This document shows, piece after piece, positions 1 through 6,242 of a stretch of 64,000 nucleotides of DNA. How positions within the stretch are numbered: position 1 is the first letter of the stretch; every line of letters begins with the position of its first letter. The notes below the pieces were generated by a model. The model was not told the DNA's origin, did no database searches, and saw only the letters and a program-made list of their open reading frames with translations. A program made the translations under genes and the position numbers. The stretch is from Bacillota bacterium (GTDB lineage: Bacteria; Bacillota; Clostridia; Peptostreptococcales; Anaerovoracaceae): assembly GCA_017437745.1 (NCBI GenBank), contig JAFRYI010000008.1, positions 1 to 64,000 on the forward strand, read 5' to 3'.

Positions 1-74
1 AGAGCCACAACCGCATCCGCAGACAAATCGGAATTTACAAAAAACTTTAATTCAATTTCTTTGTTGCTGTTCAT
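1..74 (-). CDS. CYTH-domain-like protein, N-terminal fragment
   Basis: This is the first 24 codons of a leftward gene cut by the window edge. The start codon is at 74-72. The protein begins M-N-S-N-K and continues with EIELKFFV, the beta-strand signature that opens CYTH proteins (class IV adenylate cyclase or thiamine and inorganic triphosphatases, which bind triphosphate in a beta-barrel). No strong ribosome binding site lies directly upstream. A TATAAT box on the minus strand about 110 bases upstream could drive it. With so little protein visible, the family call rests only on the ExExK-type motif. Confidence 0.45.
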   Translation of the reverse strand, partial: MNSNKEIELKFFVNSDLSADAVVA

Positions 75-183
75 AGACAATTAACCACAAAAAACAATCC
101 TGAAAGGATCAGGAAACTGAAAACCAGGAAGAATTCGAACAAACCCAAACTCTTTACCTGAATTAAACACTACGTATTCGGTT

Positions 184-212
184 ATTATAGCCCCTGCTGT
201 CATATTTGTGCA
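184..212 (-). promoter_or_regulatory. possible promoter for the CYTH-like gene
   Basis: On the minus strand TGCACA is followed after 17 bases by a perfect TATAAT (plus-strand 184-189). The -35 matches consensus at 4 of 6 positions. It implies an untranslated leader of roughly 100 bases before the start at 74. I see nothing else recognisable between 75 and 316 apart from a short ATCC/GGAT hairpin near 100-115. Confidence 0.4.
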
Positions 213-316
213 TGACTCTTTTCATGTTCCGCTTATCTGCAGCCGGAAAAATGCCGGAAAATAGAACATAAAACATTCAATCAAGCCTGAAATAAATAAA
301 ACCGTAAAAAAAGAAG

Positions 317-345
317 TTGACGTACAAAAAAATAAGATTGATAAT
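317..345 (+). promoter_or_regulatory. promoter of the five-tRNA operon
   Basis: TTGACG (317-322), a 17-base spacer and GATAAT (340-345) form a near-consensus sigma-A promoter about 50 bases ahead of the first tRNA. No other promoter is visible before the terminator at 945-971, so all five tRNAs are probably one transcript. Confidence 0.7.
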
Positions 346-398
346 ATGCATCGTTTTGAAACGCCTCATTAAGCGTTCAGCTTAGCGGGTTAAGGTGT

Positions 399-473
399 TG
401 GGGTATAGCCAAGTGGTAAGGCAGCGGGTTTTGATCCCGCCATTCGTAGGTTCAAATCCTGCTACCCCAGCCA
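399..473 (+). tRNA. tRNA-Gln (TTG)
   Basis: The acceptor stem TGGGGTA pairs with TACCCCA. The anticodon loop TTTTGAT sits in a GCGGG/CCCGC stem and gives anticodon TTG. The 3' CCA is encoded. Confidence 0.96.
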
Positions 474-477
474 ATGC

Positions 478-553
478 GACCCATTAGCTCAGGCGGCAGA
501 GCACTTGACTTTTAATCAAGGTGTCCCGAGTTCGAGTCTCGGATGGGTCACCA
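478..553 (+). tRNA. tRNA-Lys (TTT)
   Basis: The acceptor stem GACCCAT pairs with ATGGGTC. The loop CTTTTAA gives anticodon TTT. CCA is encoded. It starts only 4 bases after tRNA-Gln. Confidence 0.96.
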
Positions 554-575
554 ATTTAAAAGCTCAGGCATATTC

Positions 576-664
576 GGAGAGGTGTCCGAGCGGTTTATGG
601 AGCTGGTCTTGAAAACCAGTGACTCCGAAAGGGGCCGTGGGTTCGAATCCCACCCTCTCCGCCA
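576..664 (+). tRNA. tRNA-Ser (TGA)
   Basis: This class II tRNA has a long variable arm. GGAGAGG pairs with CCTCTCC, and the loop CTTGAAA gives anticodon TGA. CCA is encoded. The last 18 bases are repeated perfectly at 729-746. Confidence 0.96.
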
Positions 665-746
665 AAAAGAGAGGATGAGAACCCACTGTGGGTTCACGTG
701 AATGCGAGCCGGAGGCGAAGCATGAACGATCCCACCCTCTCCGCCA
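647..746. repeat. direct repeat of the tRNA-Ser 3' end
   Basis: The 18 bases 647-664, which are the T-arm, acceptor and CCA end of tRNA-Ser(TGA), recur exactly at 729-746. The intervening 64 bases hold two hairpins: ACCCA/TGGGT around 681-693, and ATGC-GCC/GGC-GCAT at 702-723 with a G-A-rich internal loop. A tRNA 3' end repeated this way resembles the attL/attR pair of a tRNA-integrating element, but nothing mobile lies between the copies. It could equally be a slippage duplication or a remnant. Confidence 0.75.
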
Positions 747-770
747 CACTCCTGACAAGTCAGAGCATTT

Positions 771-861
771 GGGGAAGTACTCAAGTGGCTGAAGAGGACG
801 GTTTGCTAAACCGTTAGAGGTCGTAAGGCCTGCGAGGGTTCGAATCCCTCCTTTCCCGCCA
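771..861 (+). tRNA. tRNA-Ser (GCT)
   Basis: GGGGAAG pairs with CTTTCCC in the acceptor. The loop TTGCTAA gives anticodon GCT. A long variable arm is present and CCA is encoded. Confidence 0.96.
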
Positions 862-865
862 TCGT

Positions 866-941
866 AGGGGTATAGCTCAGTTGGTAGAGCAGCGGTCTCC
901 AAAACCGCGTGCCGAGGGTTCAAGTCCTTCTGCCCCTGCCA
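866..941 (+). tRNA. tRNA-Trp (CCA)
   Basis: AGGGGTA pairs with TGCCCCT. The loop CTCCAAA in a GCGGT/ACCGC stem gives anticodon CCA. The 3' CCA is encoded. Confidence 0.95.
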
Positions 942-944
942 CGA

Positions 945-971
945 AAGACGCGCCGAAAGGCGCGTCTTTTT
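945..971 (+). terminator. terminator of the tRNA operon
   Basis: A 10-bp perfect stem (AAGACGCGCC with GGCGCGTCTT) encloses a GAAA tetraloop and runs into a T tract right after tRNA-Trp. Confidence 0.9.
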
Positions 972-1057
972 GCGTGGCGGGGCAGAAGACTTGAAGCCGC
1001 AAGGGCGTGACAGTCCGCAATAAAAGGCCAAAACGGTACAAACATGGACGTTTGATA

Positions 1058-1085
1058 TTGAGTCTCACCCTGGAATACATATAAT
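1058..1085 (+). promoter_or_regulatory. promoter of the type I toxin mRNA
   Basis: TTGAGT (1058-1063), a 16-base spacer and TATAAT (1080-1085) predict a start near 1092. That leaves an unusually long 5' leader of about 88 bases for a 35-codon gene, as expected of type I toxins. Confidence 0.65.
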
Positions 1086-1142
1086 TGCATCATGGCACTG
1101 CCATAAACGGTAGGCGGTCAGTCCTCTCCGGAGGGCCTGTTT

Positions 1143-1174
1143 CCTCCGTACTTCTCAGAAGGGGAGAAAGGAGG
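1143..1174 (+). promoter_or_regulatory. hairpin hiding the toxin ribosome binding site
   Basis: CCTCC (1143-1147) pairs with GGAGG (1170-1174), and inside it TTCTC (1152-1156) pairs with GAGAA (1164-1168). GGAGG is the Shine-Dalgarno sequence of the toxin start at 1180, so the folded leader should block ribosome entry. This is a common feature of type I toxin mRNAs. Confidence 0.6.
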
Positions 1175-1179
1175 GCGTT

Positions 1180-1287
1180 ATGGGTGTAGACACGTTTGTC
1201 GGGATCCTGTCATTGGTACTGGCTTGTATCAGCATAGGGATCCTGATAGGACGCGGAATGCGCGATAATGGCAAAAAACAGAAATAA
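1180..1287 (+). CDS. small hydrophobic type I toxin, holin-like
   Basis: This is a 35-codon ORF whose product starts MGVDTFVGIL, has one membrane-spanning stretch (about residues 6-24) and ends in a short basic tail ending KKQK. That layout matches the Firmicutes holin-like type I toxins (TxpA, BsrG and Fst-like peptides), which insert into the membrane. The strong GGAGG site is 6 bases upstream and folded into a hairpin. A bidirectional terminator follows the stop codon at once, and a convergent antisense promoter lies at 1373-1401. Assignment to the toxin class rests on architecture; the exact family needs a profile search. Confidence 0.7.
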   Translation: MGVDTFVGILSLVLACISIGILIGRGMRDNGKKQK

Positions 1288-1316
1288 CCGCCTTGCTCTG
1301 ACGAAGCGGTTATTTC
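1282..1316. terminator. bidirectional terminator shared by toxin and antitoxin
   Basis: AAATAACCGC pairs with GCGGTTATTT around a loop of about 14 bases. T-rich runs follow on both strands (TTTCTT to the right, TTTCTGTTTTTT to the left), so it can end both convergent transcripts. Confidence 0.75.
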
Positions 1317-1366
1317 TTATAACCATATTCAAGGACTGACCGTCTATCGGCGGTGCCTCTTGTTTT
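1282..1366 (-). ncRNA. putative antisense antitoxin RNA
   Basis: A leftward promoter (1373-1401) predicts a start near 1366. The transcript would run through the toxin terminator and overlap the 3' end of the toxin mRNA, giving an RNA of about 85 nt that ends on the shared hairpin. No reading frame is needed. This is the convergent arrangement of the txpA/RatA, bsrG/SR4 and par-type loci. The ends are inferred. Confidence 0.6.
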
Positions 1367-1372
1367 TTTTTG

Positions 1373-1401
1373 AATATATCACAGCATACACACCCCGTCA
1401 A
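1373..1401 (-). promoter_or_regulatory. promoter of the antisense RNA
   Basis: On the minus strand TTGACG (plus 1396-1401), exactly 17 bases and TATATT (plus 1373-1378) form a strong sigma-A promoter pointing at the toxin gene. It is a better match than the toxin promoter, consistent with excess antitoxin. Confidence 0.65.
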
Positions 1402-1508
1402 TATCATACGCGAACACAAAAGTTTAAGTATGATCCACCACTGGTTTATAATACATCTGATCATTTTCATCTTAAAGTTCTGACGATCGTTGAACGCCTG
1501 CGCTGCAG

Positions 1509-1537
1509 TTGCCGACTTTCATGAAAAATGTTATATT
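1509..1537 (+). promoter_or_regulatory. promoter of the HEPN-like gene
   Basis: TTGCCG (1509-1514), a 17-base spacer and TATATT (1532-1537) lie about 40 bases before the start codon at 1579. Confidence 0.5.
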
Positions 1538-1578
1538 CACATCAGTCCTACACGATAGAAATGAAAGGGTAGCGGGAG

Positions 1579-1941
1579 ATGGCATCTTCGAAGAAGACCG
1601 AAAAACAGAACATGGAGTTCATGGATCTTTACAAGTCCGTGGACAACAACTTAAAGAATATTCTCGGCACGGATAAAGGCGTCACGGAGTATATAAACAT
1701 CCTGGAGCTTAAAGCGCAAGGCAGCAAAAGCGCCCCAGAAATAAGGCAGGACCTTAAGATGCTCAAGCATCTGCGCTGGGCAAGGAACAAGCTGGCTCAC
1801 GAGGTGGACTACGGAACGCAGATCCTCGAAGCGGGAGACGGCGAATGGCTCGAAAACTTTCAGAAGAGGATGCGGAAGGGTAAGCTCCCGGTCAGACTTA
1901 CGTTCTGGGACAGGATCAGGAGGCTGTTCTCCAAACACTGA
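1579..1941 (+). CDS. small HEPN-like protein
   Basis: This 120-residue basic, helical protein of unknown function has a GGGAG site 6 bases ahead of its ATG. Residues 66-76 read RWARNKLAHEV, where R69-N-x3-H74 is the R-x4-H signature of HEPN domains. These are found in RNases, nucleotidyltransferase partners and toxins. The C-terminus (100-120) is strongly basic. It resembles short DUF-type proteins of Clostridia that carry the same LRxxRNxxxH block. No nucleotidyltransferase antitoxin gene lies beside it; the neighbours are a type I toxin locus and the aryl-acid operon. Whether it is an active RNase is unknown. Confidence 0.65.
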   Translation: MASSKKTEKQNMEFMDLYKSVDNNLKNILGTDKGVTEYINILELKAQGSKSAPEIRQDLKMLKHLRWARNKLAHEVDYGTQILEAGDGEWLENFQKRMRKGKLPVRLTFWDRIRRLFSKH

Positions 1942-1970
1942 AATGATTTGCATTATTATGGTAAAAACGC

Positions 1971-1999
1971 TTGACTTCGTTACGTCGAAGTGTTAAAGT
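1971..1999 (+). promoter_or_regulatory. promoter of the attenuated aryl-acid operon
   Basis: TTGACT (1971-1976), 17 bases and TAAAGT (1994-1999) put the transcript start near 2006, about 23 bases before the leader peptide. Confidence 0.6.
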
Positions 2000-2028
2000 A
2001 TCTCTAATTTACAGAAAGGAACGCAGCA

Positions 2029-2088
2029 ATGAAGTTCGTAAACAGCGCTTATCCCTTTTACTTTTACCGTCAGGTGGGTGTCCGCTAG
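2029..2088 (+). CDS. Phe/Tyr-rich leader peptide
   Basis: This is a 19-residue ORF with a good site (AGAAAGGA, 2013-2020) 8 bases before its ATG. Codon 3 is Phe and codon 8 is Tyr. Codons 10-13 read Phe-Tyr-Phe-Tyr, so 6 of 19 residues are aromatic and none is Trp. The codons right after the aromatic run (2073-2082) form the 5' arm of an antiterminator. The position, size and codon bias are those of a transcription-attenuation leader such as pheL. Nothing suggests that the peptide itself has a function. Confidence 0.75.
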   Translation: MKFVNSAYPFYFYRQVGVR

Positions 2089-2160
2089 CACTTGCTGAGC
2101 TTTCTGTTGGTAAGAACGATCAGAAGACACCCGCCGCAGAACACAACGGCGGGTCTTTTA
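2073..2160 (+). promoter_or_regulatory. ribosome-mediated attenuator (antiterminator/terminator switch)
   Basis: Segment 2 (GGTGGGTGTC, 2073-2082) can pair over 10 positions, one a G-U, with segment 3 (GACACCCGCC, 2126-2135). Segment 3 also forms the 5' arm of a terminator: ACCCGCCG (2129-2136) with CGGCGGGT (2147-2154), followed by CTTTT. The two structures exclude each other. A ribosome stalled on the early aromatic codons would leave segment 2 free and allow readthrough. A ribosome at the stop codon (2086) covers segment 2 and termination results. No T-box sequence (TGGNACCGCG) is present. Confidence 0.75.
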
Positions 2161-2184
2161 ATAACAATGCTTAAGGAGTAACTA

Positions 2185-3822
2185 ATGACTATTGTCGATC
2201 TGTTGGAAAACAATGCGTCGCAGTTCGGCGACGAGATAGCTCTGGTGGAGATCAACCCGGAGGTAAAAGAGACCAGGCGCACCACATGGAGAGATTTCGA
2301 ACTTGTAGAGCCGTCCAGACACCGCACTTATTACCGCCGCGAGATAAGCTGGAACGTCTTCAACGAGAAGGCCAACCGCTTCGCTAACGCGCTCAAGGCC
2401 CGCGGAGTAGGCAGGGGACATAAGGTCGCAATCCTGCTGATGAACTGCATAGAGTGGCTGCCAATCTACTTCGGAGTCCTTAAGACCGGCGCCATAGTAG
2501 TGCCTCTCAACTTCCGCTACACCTCCGACGAGATCAAATACTGCGTGGACCTTTCCGAGACCGACGTTCTGGTGTTCGGACCGGAGTTCATAGGCCGTGT
2601 GGAGGAGATCGCGGACGAGATAAGCGTCAACAGGCTGCTCATATACGTCGGCACCGGATGCCCGTCCTTCGCGGACGATTACGCGGAGATGACCGCGGAG
2701 TGCTCCAGCAGTTTCAAGACCGTGCCTCTTTCCGAGGACGACGACGCGGCGATATACTTCTCGTCCGGTACCACCGGATTCCCGAAGGCCATACTGCACG
2801 CCCACAGATCGCTGATCCACTCCGCGCGCTGCGAGCAGGCGCATCACGGACAGAAGCATGACGACATATTCCTCTGCATCCCGCCGCTGTATCACACCGG
2901 CGCCAAGATGCACTGGTTCGGAAGCCTCATCTCCGGATCAAAGGGCGTCATCCTTAAAGGCACCGGAGCGGAGACCATACTCAGAGCCGCTTCCGACGAA
3001 CGCGCAACGATAGTGTGGCTGCTGGTGCCGTGGGCTCAGGACATCCTGGGCGCGCTGGACAGGGGAGAACTTAAGCTTTCAGATTACCATCTGGACCAGT
3101 GGAGGCTGATGCACATAGGAGCCCAGCCGGTCCCGCAGAGTCTTATAAAGCGCTGGCTGGAGTACTTCCCGAACCACCAGTACGACACCAACTACGGTCT
3201 GTCCGAATCCATAGGACCGGGCGCCGTACACCTGGGCGTGGAGAACGTCCACAAGGTTGGTGCCATAGGCAAGGCCGGCTTCGGCTGGGAGACCCGCATC
3301 TGCGACGAGGACGGAAACGACGTGAAGCAGGGCGAGGTCGGCGAGCTCTGCGTAAAGGGCCCCGGCGTAATGAAGTGCTATTACAACGATCCGAAGGCTA
3401 CGGCCGAGACTCTGCGCGGCGACTGGCTGCGCACCGGCGACATGGCCATGGAGGATGAGGACGGATTCATATTCCTGGTGGACCGCAAGAAGGACGTCAT
3501 AATCAGCGGCGGCGAGAACCTCTACCCGGTACAGATAGAGGACTTCCTGTCCGCGAACAAGAAGATAAAGGACGTTGCGGTAATAGGTCTTCCGGACGCG
3601 CGCCTGGGCGAGATAGCGGCCGCCATAATCCAGCTGGCTCCGGGAGCGGAATGCACGGAGGAGGAGATCAACGAGTTCTGCCGCGAGCTTCCTCGCTACA
3701 AGAGGCCCAGGAAGATCATATTCGCGGACGTTCCGCGCAATCCCACCGGCAAGATAGAAAAGCCCAAGCTCAGAAAGATGTACGGCGGCGAAGGCCTCGT
3801 AGCCTCGCAGAACCGTTCGTGA
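2185..3822 (+). CDS. AMP-forming acyl/aryl-CoA ligase
   Basis: This 545-residue enzyme of the ANL superfamily makes an acyl-AMP and then an acyl-CoA from a carboxylic acid, ATP and CoA. Visible motifs are the phosphate loop SSGTTGFPK (193-201), YGLSES (337-342), TGD (418-420), D433 with RKKD, and the catalytic lysine K523 in PTGKI. AAGGAG lies 6 bases upstream of the ATG. It is the first structural gene after the attenuator and precedes iorAB and a second ligase, so an aryl or indolyl acid is the likely substrate. The substrate cannot be read from sequence, and medium- or long-chain fatty acids remain possible. Confidence 0.85.
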   Translation: MTIVDLLENNASQFGDEIALVEINPEVKETRRTTWRDFELVEPSRHRTYYRREISWNVFNEKANRFANALKARGVGRGHKVAILLMNCIEWLPIYFGVLKTGAIVVPLNFRYTSDEIKYCVDLSETDVLVFGPEFIGRVEEIADEISVNRLLIYVGTGCPSFADDYAEMTAECSSSFKTVPLSEDDDAAIYFSSGTTGFPKAILHAHRSLIHSARCEQAHHGQKHDDIFLCIPPLYHTGAKMHWFGSLISGSKGVILKGTGAETILRAASDERATIVWLLVPWAQDILGALDRGELKLSDYHLDQWRLMHIGAQPVPQSLIKRWLEYFPNHQYDTNYGLSESIGPGAVHLGVENVHKVGAIGKAGFGWETRICDEDGNDVKQGEVGELCVKGPGVMKCYYNDPKATAETLRGDWLRTGDMAMEDEDGFIFLVDRKKDVIISGGENLYPVQIEDFLSANKKIKDVAVIGLPDARLGEIAAAIIQLAPGAECTEEEINEFCRELPRYKRPRKIIFADVPRNPTGKIEKPKLRKMYGGEGLVASQNRS

Positions 3823-3907
3823 TCCCGGACCGGCGGCGTATCGCGTAAAATGATCGGAAATGAGGGAGAGCATAAAGCGATCCCCGAAGCAAAGAGGTAA
3901 GCAAACG

Positions 3908-5638
3908 ATGAAGAAACTGATGATAGGAAACGAAGCTGTGGCGCAGGGCCTTTACGAAGGCGGAATAGGTCTGGTGTCCAGCTACCCCGGTACTCCTTCC
4001 ACGGAGATAACGGAGTTCCTTTCCAAGCACGACGACCTGCACAGCGAGTGGGCGCCGAACGAGAAGGTGGCTCTTGAGACCGCTTTCGGAGCGTCGCTGG
4101 CGGGAGTCCGCTCAGCCTGCGCTATGAAGCACGTAGGCCTTAACGTAGCCGCGGATCCGCTGTTCACCATGTCCTACACGGGCGTGAACGCCGGTCTTGT
4201 TGTGTGCGTCGCGGACGATCCTGCCATGCACTCCTCGCAGAACGAGCAGGATTCCAGACATTACGCCATAGGCGCAAAGCTGCCGATGCTGGAGCCTTCG
4301 GATTCCGCGGAGGCCCTTCAGTTCGCGAAGGACGCGTTCGAGATATCCGAAAAGTACGACACCCCTGTATTGCTCCGCATGTGCACAAGAGTGTCGCACA
4401 GCCAGTCCATAGTAGAGACCGGCGAACGCGTCGTCAGAGACCCCGTTCCGTACGAGAAAAAACCTGCTAAATACATAATGATGCCCGGCTATGCCAAGCT
4501 TCGCCATCCCATAGTAGAAGAGCGCACCAAAAAGCTGGAAGCTCTGGCTGAGAACTGCCCTTACAACAGGATAGAGTGGGGCGGACTCGAGATCGGAATA
4601 ATAACGTCCGGAACGTCTTATCAGTACGTAAAGGAGGTGTTCGGCGACAGTGTAAGCGTGCTTAAGATAGGCATGCCCAACCCGCTTCCCGCAAGGCTCA
4701 TAAAGGAGTTCGCCGCGCACGTAGGCAAGCTCTACGTAATAGAGGAGCTGGACCCGATAATAGAGAACTTCTGCAGGACTCTGGGCCTGGATCCCGTAGG
4801 CAAGGAGAAGTTCTCCATGATAGGAGAGTTCTCGCAGAAGACAATAGCGGAGGCGTTCGGCCTGGCTCCTAAGGAGACTGTAAAGGCAGACACCCAGCCT
4901 CCGGCCAGGCCTCCGGTAATGTGCTCCGGCTGCCCTCACAGAGGAATGTATTACGTGCTCGCCAAGAACAAGATCACGGTGCTGGGAGACATAGGCTGCT
5001 ACACACTGGGAGCGGCTCCTCCGCTCAACGCTCTGGATTCCACGCTCTGCATGGGCGCTTCGGTCTCCGGCATACACGGTTTCCTTAACGCGGACGACGC
5101 GATGTCGGACAAGACCGTAGCCGTGATAGGGGACTCCACGTTCATGCATTCCGGAGTTACCGGCCTTATAAACATAGCTTACAACGGATCCAACTCCACG
5201 GTAATAATCCTGGACAACTCCATCACCGGAATGACCGGTCACCAGCAGAACCCCACCACCGGATACAACATTAAAGGCGATCCGGCCGGCAAGGTAGATC
5301 TGGAGGCTCTGTGCAAGTCGATAGGCATACGCCGCGTAAGAGTGGTGGATCCCTACGATCTAAAGACCTGCGAAGAAGTCCTTAAGGAAGAGCTTGCGGC
5401 AAAGGAACCGTCCGTCATAATCTCCAGACGTCCCTGCGTGCTGCTTAAGTACGTTAAGACAAAGCCGCCTCTTAAGGTGGACGCGGACAAATGCCGCTCC
5501 TGCAAGATGTGCATGAAGCTCGGCTGCCCGTCCATAGCGATGAAGGACGGCAAGGCTCACATAGACGAAACGCTCTGCGTTGGCTGCGAAGTATGTCCGC
5601 AGCTCTGCAAGTTCGACGCGATAGTAAAGGAGGATTGA
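3908..5638 (+). CDS. iorA: indolepyruvate:ferredoxin oxidoreductase, alpha subunit
   Basis: This 576-residue TPP- and iron-sulfur-dependent enzyme interconverts arylpyruvates (indole-, phenyl- and hydroxyphenylpyruvate) plus CoA and aryl-acetyl-CoA plus CO2, using ferredoxin. The N-terminal pyrimidine-binding domain has SSYPGTPSTEI (24-34). The TPP-binding motif runs from GDS (408-410) to the N at 437. Two 4Fe-4S clusters are coordinated at the C-terminus by C529/532/535/540 and C557/560/563/567. I chose the ATG at 3908 because it follows AAAGAGGT and begins the family's usual MKKLMIGNEA. An in-frame ATG at 3860 would add 16 unconserved residues. Confidence 0.95.
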   Translation: MKKLMIGNEAVAQGLYEGGIGLVSSYPGTPSTEITEFLSKHDDLHSEWAPNEKVALETAFGASLAGVRSACAMKHVGLNVAADPLFTMSYTGVNAGLVVCVADDPAMHSSQNEQDSRHYAIGAKLPMLEPSDSAEALQFAKDAFEISEKYDTPVLLRMCTRVSHSQSIVETGERVVRDPVPYEKKPAKYIMMPGYAKLRHPIVEERTKKLEALAENCPYNRIEWGGLEIGIITSGTSYQYVKEVFGDSVSVLKIGMPNPLPARLIKEFAAHVGKLYVIEELDPIIENFCRTLGLDPVGKEKFSMIGEFSQKTIAEAFGLAPKETVKADTQPPARPPVMCSGCPHRGMYYVLAKNKITVLGDIGCYTLGAAPPLNALDSTLCMGASVSGIHGFLNADDAMSDKTVAVIGDSTFMHSGVTGLINIAYNGSNSTVIILDNSITGMTGHQQNPTTGYNIKGDPAGKVDLEALCKSIGIRRVRVVDPYDLKTCEEVLKEELAAKEPSVIISRRPCVLLKYVKTKPPLKVDADKCRSCKMCMKLGCPSIAMKDGKAHIDETLCVGCEVCPQLCKFDAIVKED

Positions 5639-5641
5639 TCC

Positions 5642-6214
5642 ATGAAGACTACGAATATCATGATAGTAGGCGTAGGCGGTCAGGGGACCCTTCTGGCGTC
5701 GAAACTGCTCGGAACGCTGCTTGTGGACGAAGGATACGACGTTAAGGTGTCCGAGGTGCACGGGATGAGCCAGCGCGGCGGAAGCGTCGTAACGTACGTG
5801 CGCTTCGGCGATAAAGTATACTCTCCTCTGGTGGAGGAGGGCGAGGCCGATTACATACTTGCCTTCGAAAAGCTCGAGGCTGCCCGCTGGGCGCCGTGCC
5901 TTGCTAAAGGCGGAAAGATAATAGTCAACACTCAGGAGATAGATCCGATGCCTGTGATCACCGGCGCCGCGGAGTATCCGTCCGGAATACTGGAGGAGCT
6001 TAAAGGAAAAGGCGTCGACATAGACGCGGTGGACGCGCTGTCCATAGCCCAGGAGGCAGGAAGCGCCAAAGCAGTGAACATAGTTCTTCTGGCGCGGTTT
6101 GCGAAGCACTTTACGATCCCAGTCGAAAGCTGGGAGACTGCCATTGCAAATACCGTCGCCCCGAAGTTCAGGGAAATGAACAGAAAGGCTTTCGAACTGG
6201 GTTACAACGCTTAG
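5642..6214 (+). CDS. iorB: indolepyruvate:ferredoxin oxidoreductase, beta subunit
   Basis: This 190-residue gamma-type subunit carries the opening signature IMIVGVGGQG (6-15) and the SEVHGMSQRGG block typical of IorB. It starts 3 bases after the iorA stop, with AAGGAGG overlapping the iorA end, so the two are translationally linked. It completes the IorAB heterodimer that swaps electrons with ferredoxin. Confidence 0.95.
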   Translation: MKTTNIMIVGVGGQGTLLASKLLGTLLVDEGYDVKVSEVHGMSQRGGSVVTYVRFGDKVYSPLVEEGEADYILAFEKLEAARWAPCLAKGGKIIVNTQEIDPMPVITGAAEYPSGILEELKGKGVDIDAVDALSIAQEAGSAKAVNIVLLARFAKHFTIPVESWETAIANTVAPKFREMNRKAFELGYNA

Positions 6215-6242
6215 AACCTCAGTCAGTCGAAAGGAAAGAACA

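Noticed and set aside
564..1031. Open frames across the tRNA cluster
   Set aside because: They read through five complete tRNA genes and only translate tRNA sequence.
1971..2160. T-box or riboswitch upstream of the ligase gene
   Set aside because: There is no T-box sequence, no specifier stem and no known riboswitch core. The leader ORF with alternative hairpins explains the region better.
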